A DNA stretch of 64,000 nt from Ceratodon purpureus. Its lineage: Eukaryota > Streptophyta > Bryopsida > Pseudoditrichales > Ditrichaceae. Position 1 is the stretch's first letter. Each line of letters opens with the position of its first letter. Positions 59,747 through 64,000 of the stretch are shown piece after piece. The translations under genes and the position numbers were made by a program. A model generated the notes under the pieces. It was not told where the DNA came from. It made no database searches and saw only the letters and a program-made list of their open reading frames with translations. Location of the stretch: positions 10,357,433 through 10,421,432 of the forward strand of contig CM026433.1 in the NCBI GenBank assembly GCA_014871385.1, written 5' to 3'.

Positions 59747-62438
59747 GGACTTTGAAGAGCATGATATCAGCTTGACACTGCTTTCTGAGCATAACTATTT
59801 ACTTGTGTTGAGTTGATCACATGGGCGAAGTGTGGTTCTAGGGTAGAATGTCCTTAAACCGCAAATTTAAGCATTTGGGTATAGGTGTGGGGCTCTTATG
59901 TATTTTCTGAAAATTTTCATCAAAGGTAGAACAAGAATGATGCTGAAGGCAAATTTTTTCGGAATTAAATAGCAAAAATCCAATTTATTATGAATTTTGT
60001 AAGTGAAAAGTGTCCCAGACCTAAAAGCGATCAGATGCTGAAATGTACAAAAGAGGTACATCTGATTTTTTAAAATCTAGAAATCAAGCCTGATCGGTTT
60101 TGGGTCTTGGTTGGTTCAAGGACATTCTACCCTAGTACAGAACTAGCGGCCCGGGGAGTGGTGATTAAAACATGTAACGCCTTGCCTGTTGACAGGTCAG
60201 ACCGGTACAATTCTTATGAAAATACCACCAGCGTATTAAAGTGGTCCGGCCGCTTATTAAAATCGAACTAGCACAGACAATTCTTTCATTATTGACACAG
60301 GCGGTAAGCTTCATGAATTGCAGCACTGTAAGTGCAAGGAAAAAGCACTCCAGTGAGTGTGTCTGGTTCGACCGGTATGCTTTGCAAGCTACTTTTGCAC
60401 CAGTTGGTCGACCGAATGAAACTTGTTCCAGATGTGTTTAAAAAATGATTCATGTGATTTATTTTAAAAGTTAACAACTAGAAAATTCCTGAGTGCTCAT
60501 GATCGGTAGGGGAATCTCAGCTTGACCAGGGGCAGGACACAATTCCCGGGACCATAAATTTCATGTGCTGCAAACAACAGAGTTATAACTTATCCGTAAA
60601 CCCAGAATGTCTTGGGAGTTTCCTTTGTCTAAAAGGCTATCTATGCTGTTGGCCGGGTACCGCTAGTCTACAATCTACCACAATCTAGTACCGTAATTGC
60701 TACAATCTATTTTAGGTGCTACAATCTACCATAGTTGCTACACTCCACAATAGGTACTACGGAGTACAATCTACTGTGGTTGTTGCTGCTTTTAATATTT
60801 CAACTCCATTGTGCTAGCTGAAGGCTAAATCCACTAAGCATGGCTCACTTTTATGAAAGAACACATGTACGAAGTGTGCTCAGTGCACACTGTCATCGGC
60901 GCAGTGGTGTTGGAATTCCAACGTCCTGCCTGGTAGATTTGGGACTCTGATGCCACTGAAGTCATGACATTGTTTTTCTTCTATTCTTTCTTCTATTCTT
61001 TAGTTGACACAACCGGTAAAGCTTTCCTAGATACATATACTATCCTTATAGAAGGGGAAATGGAAAGGAAACTCACCAATAAGTAGGGATTTTTGCCAGC
61101 CTGACTAGGAGCATCATACTACAGTTAAAAGGGACCATGTGGCACAATCACTGTAACCGAAGCAATGGGTGGTATTGATGAGAGCCCACATCGTTTATTT
61201 TATTTTATTTTATTCTACACAATCGGTGAGGTTTATTTATCGCTGCTAAAGAAGAGGTCACATTATCTAGATGAGGTGGAGTCTGGACAGAAGTTCTAAA
61301 AGGTATTAGGCGTATGATCAAGTCAGGCATCTTTCGGGTCCTAGACTTGTCTCTAAGGTCTGTAAATGTTGTCTTGGAGAGCATGCACCTTGACCCTTTG
61401 CAATTGCAGAATCCAACAAGGAATTAATTAACTTAGATCGATCCCTTCAACACCTCTTGCTGTCGATGTCTGTCTTTTCTCCGAATTGTTGTATATATTA
61501 GTCGTTGAGTTCTTCTTCCAGCACTTGGGTGATTATCATCAATTATGTTAGAGTTTCTGGACATCAAATGTCGGCCGCTCTTTGTGTTTCCATATTGTTC
61601 GAATGTCTGAAGTGATCTCCATTCGTCGACCGAACTGCGTCAGGCCAAAGGAAATGAAGATGAGGCGCTTGCCCAAAACTTGCAATCGAAGCTAGACTCA
61701 GGGTGTGATCATTTTGTGTGCATCTACGAAAGCCTGATTACTGTCTGCGTTATCTCTGGTCAGTGGGTGCTAAGGTTGTGTAAGTGGGTAAAGCTTGTAC
61801 TATTTAGGTGCATGTGATCCTCTTGAATCTGCTTATGACTCTCTCTCTCTCTCTCTGCAAGTAACATGGTCAATGTTTGCTCTGTTCGTCTGGATCGATA
61901 TATCTGGGGACTTAAGGGTTCGACTTTCTCAGCTATTATCTGCTTAATTGGATTTAGAAGCGTTACAAGAACCTGATGCTTTGTTTCAAGCAGTTTTGCG
62001 AGCCTTACAGCGATTTATGATTGTGATCGACGACAAAGTATCTTATTTCCGGCCTCCTCTAGAGTATTGTAAATTTGCTGATACCTGGTACGAACCCTGC
62101 TTCTGGCCCGCTCCTGCTGCCCACACGGCCTACGTACTGTACTGAATCTGTTCACTGGCTGAGATATTATAGATGTGCTTTGAATTATTAATTTAGTGAA
62201 AAAGATTCTTTTTGAACAAAACCTTAATATGTACGTCTTCGGCAGTCTTGACAACCGTCTCATGAACCGAGTCTGATGCTACTTGAATGCATAAATGTTC
62301 TGCATCTTGCGCACCTTATTTTTTCCAATATAACGAATATGGTGTTCAGTGCTTTCATATCAGAGATTCAGAAACAGCAAAGATAGCGCAGTTCACATCT
62401 GAGGACGGCTACCAAAAAGGAAATACATTACGCTACCA
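59747..62438. other. intergenic region upstream of the DUF247 gene
   Basis: Before the retrotransposon landed, this joined the sequence left of 34764, so the zeta-fold and DUF247 genes were head to head about 3.2 kb apart. It holds the mariner-like element at 59841-60132 and degenerate CTACAATCTA repeats at about 60668-60775. It also has a TTTTA microsatellite near 61196-61215 and a CT run near 61843-61857. No other gene is supported. Confidence 0.5.
59841..60132. mobile_element. 292-bp MITE with TA target duplication (mariner-like)
   Basis: The terminal inverted repeat GGGTAGAATGTCCTTAAACC has one mismatch at the other end (G for A at base 16). TA flanks both sides (59839-59840 and 60133-60134). 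It has no coding capacity and an AT-rich interior. A TA duplication with short inverted ends fits a Tc1/mariner-derived MITE. Confidence 0.75.
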
Positions 62439-64000
62439 ATGGGTGGCAGTACATCAGGGAATCAAACCATGGCTCAAGGTAAAGTCTTTTTCACTCTCAA
62501 TATTGTATGAATTATCCTCATCCACAAAAGAAATTCTGACTGTCCTCTTCACATTGACTAATTATGTGATATCATGGTCATTCAATAATTGCAGCAAACG
62601 AGCACAGTTCACTCTGGATATCTAATGTAGAACACAAACTATGCATTCTGAAGGAGGTATTGCAGCAAGAGTCAGGTGACTTCCAGATATTGAAAGTGCC
62701 AGAGCACGATCGCCAGCCGACAGCAGAGTATACGCCCTTGGGATGGCGATTTGGGCTCCACAACCGAGAGAATCTTAACACTTCCGTGTCCGAAGTTGTG
62801 AAGCTATCTGTTGTTGTTTTGCTTGGATTGGACGAGCAATTGAAATGGGTCGAATTTTGTGATGCTGTTGTTCCTGACTCCAAGAGCATGCTGAGATGCT
62901 ATGGGCTAATTCCCGGACAAGCTACTGATTTATCGGAGGACGAGATCAAGCAGGTGTTGGCCTTCGATGCTCTCTTCTTGGCTGTCAAGATGGAAATGTA
63001 TGATGTGCCAAGTGGCCGGGGGCTTCGAAGATTGTTTACCTCTCATCATATAAAATCAGAAAAATCAGAAGCTAACTTTCTTTCAACTTTTGGAAGGTTG
63101 AACAAGACTGTAAACCTTGATCTGTGCAAAATTGAGAATCAAATACCGTTTGATCTCATTAAAAGAGCTTTCAAGTATATTGAGAGACTTACAGATTTTC
63201 AGTATCAAAATGAATTAGATCATCCAGAGAATGACGCAAGCGTTGTACAGGTGCATGATGAGCCGCCTGTTGACGAATTACTACAGACAGAACCTCCGAA
63301 GGAAGGAATCATTGGAAGAGCTATAAAATATATTGAAAAACTTACGAAACCAAGTCGGCATGTGGATGAAGAGCATTCAAATTCTGATGGGAAAGCTGAG
63401 CAGGTACCTAGTGATCCTTACTTGGAGATTTGGATGAAGGCAGCAGTGCAAAATGGTTTGTGTAGTTTCATGGACATCTCAAAAGAGTTTTATCAGGATG
63501 CGAATGCTCATCCAAGGCTCTCGAAGAGCTATCATATTCTGGATGCTGCATATAAAGCCATTTGTGGAGTGAAAGGAATGCAACGGACAAAGGATTCCAC
63601 TCAGGATGATTATATTCATATTCAATCAGCAAGGAGGTTGAAAGATTCTGGTATCAGAATAGTAGGAGTGGCTGGACCTCTTTGCACCATGTCTTACGAT
63701 GTGGGGAAGAAGTGTTTGTACCTACCCAAGATGAAGTTGCACGATGAGACAGTGGCATTGGTTCGAAACTTGGCACGTTATGAGGAGTATTATTTGGGAG
63801 GTGAGAAGTGCATGTTTCACGATTATGTGTTTCTCATGTTTGATCTCATTGAAACCAACCAAGATATTCAACTTCTCACCCAATGTAAAGCAATCCACAA
63901 TGGATGTGGAAATAGAGCATTTGAAATGTGGAGTGCGTTGAATGAAGGAATACTAAAGCGACGGTCATCAAAAGAACATAATGAGATGAAAAGAAACATA
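62439..64000 (+). CDS. DUF247 (UPF0481-like) plant protein, 3' end outside window
   Basis: Exon 1 is 62439-62478 (40 nt, first in-frame ATG after a stop). A 116-bp GT-AG intron follows, then exon 2 from 62595 is open to the window end, giving 482 codons so far. Recognisable DUF247 features are an N-terminal YTPLGWRFGLHNRENL (in place of the usual Y-x-P start), LAFDALFLAV (the DGCF-like segment), KIENQIPFDLI near residue 193, RRLKDSGIRIVG near 363 and VRNLARYEEYYLG near 405. DUF247 proteins often have a C-terminal membrane anchor, which would be off the edge. Function is mostly unknown; some angiosperm members act in self-incompatibility. Two similar segments (FKYIERLT and IKYIEKLT) form an internal repeat. 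Confidence 0.88.

Overview
This is nuclear DNA of a land plant. The evidence is the set of plant families with GT-AG introns: class III peroxidases, a neprosin-domain protein, a Golgi nucleotide-sugar transporter, a prolyl 4-hydroxylase with a ShKT tail, a plant-type zeta-toxin-fold ATPase and a DUF247 protein, together with En/Spm (CACTA) and Ty1/copia elements. Low gene density, AT-rich spacers and intron-poor versions of some genes suggest a bryophyte, perhaps a liverwort such as Marchantia. That placement is inference, not a recognised sequence match.

Layout. 1-8 kb: two nearly identical class III peroxidase genes on the minus strand, the first cut by the window edge, separated by an AT-rich spacer that holds a 404-bp inverted-repeat element. 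10-12.4 kb: a seven-exon neprosin-domain gene (minus). 14.6-15.3 kb: a plastid-targeted mTERF-like small protein (minus), head to head with a prolyl 4-hydroxylase (16.97-17.93 kb, plus) whose coding region has no intron. 18-25.7 kb: gene-free spacer with several small inverted-repeat elements, including two piggyBac-like TTAA elements back to back and a 284-bp hairpin. 25.7-26.8 kb: a GONST3-like transporter (plus). 28.3-30.75 kb: a six-exon NmrA-like plastid protein (minus). 31.8-34.25 kb: a six-exon zeta-toxin-fold P-loop protein (minus). 62.4 kb to the end: a DUF247 gene (plus), cut by the window edge.

Between the last two genes lies a 25-kb nested insertion. A Ty1/copia retrotransposon (34764-59741, minus, LTRs of 435 and 436 bp, target duplication ATTCA) entered first. 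Its gag-pol carries several stops and a frameshift. A 19.36-kb CACTA element (35252-54611, target duplication GGG) then landed inside the end of the copia pol gene. The CACTA element looks young and possibly autonomous. It has a five-exon TnpA-like gene (minus), a spliced Tnp2 transposase gene with a DUF4218 domain (plus), a DUF4216-containing downstream segment, unknown ORFs, and two mirror-image arrays of about 143-bp tandem repeats. One array lies inside intron 2 of the TnpA-like gene and the other upstream of that gene.

The host genes do not form a pathway or operon. Peroxidase, prolyl hydroxylase and GDP-sugar transport all bear on the secretory pathway and cell wall, but their neighbourhood is probably coincidental. 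The strongest observations are the nested insertion with intact target duplications, an initiator-tRNA anticodon-arm primer site and TA...TA termini in the copia element, and the intronic repeat arrays of the CACTA element.
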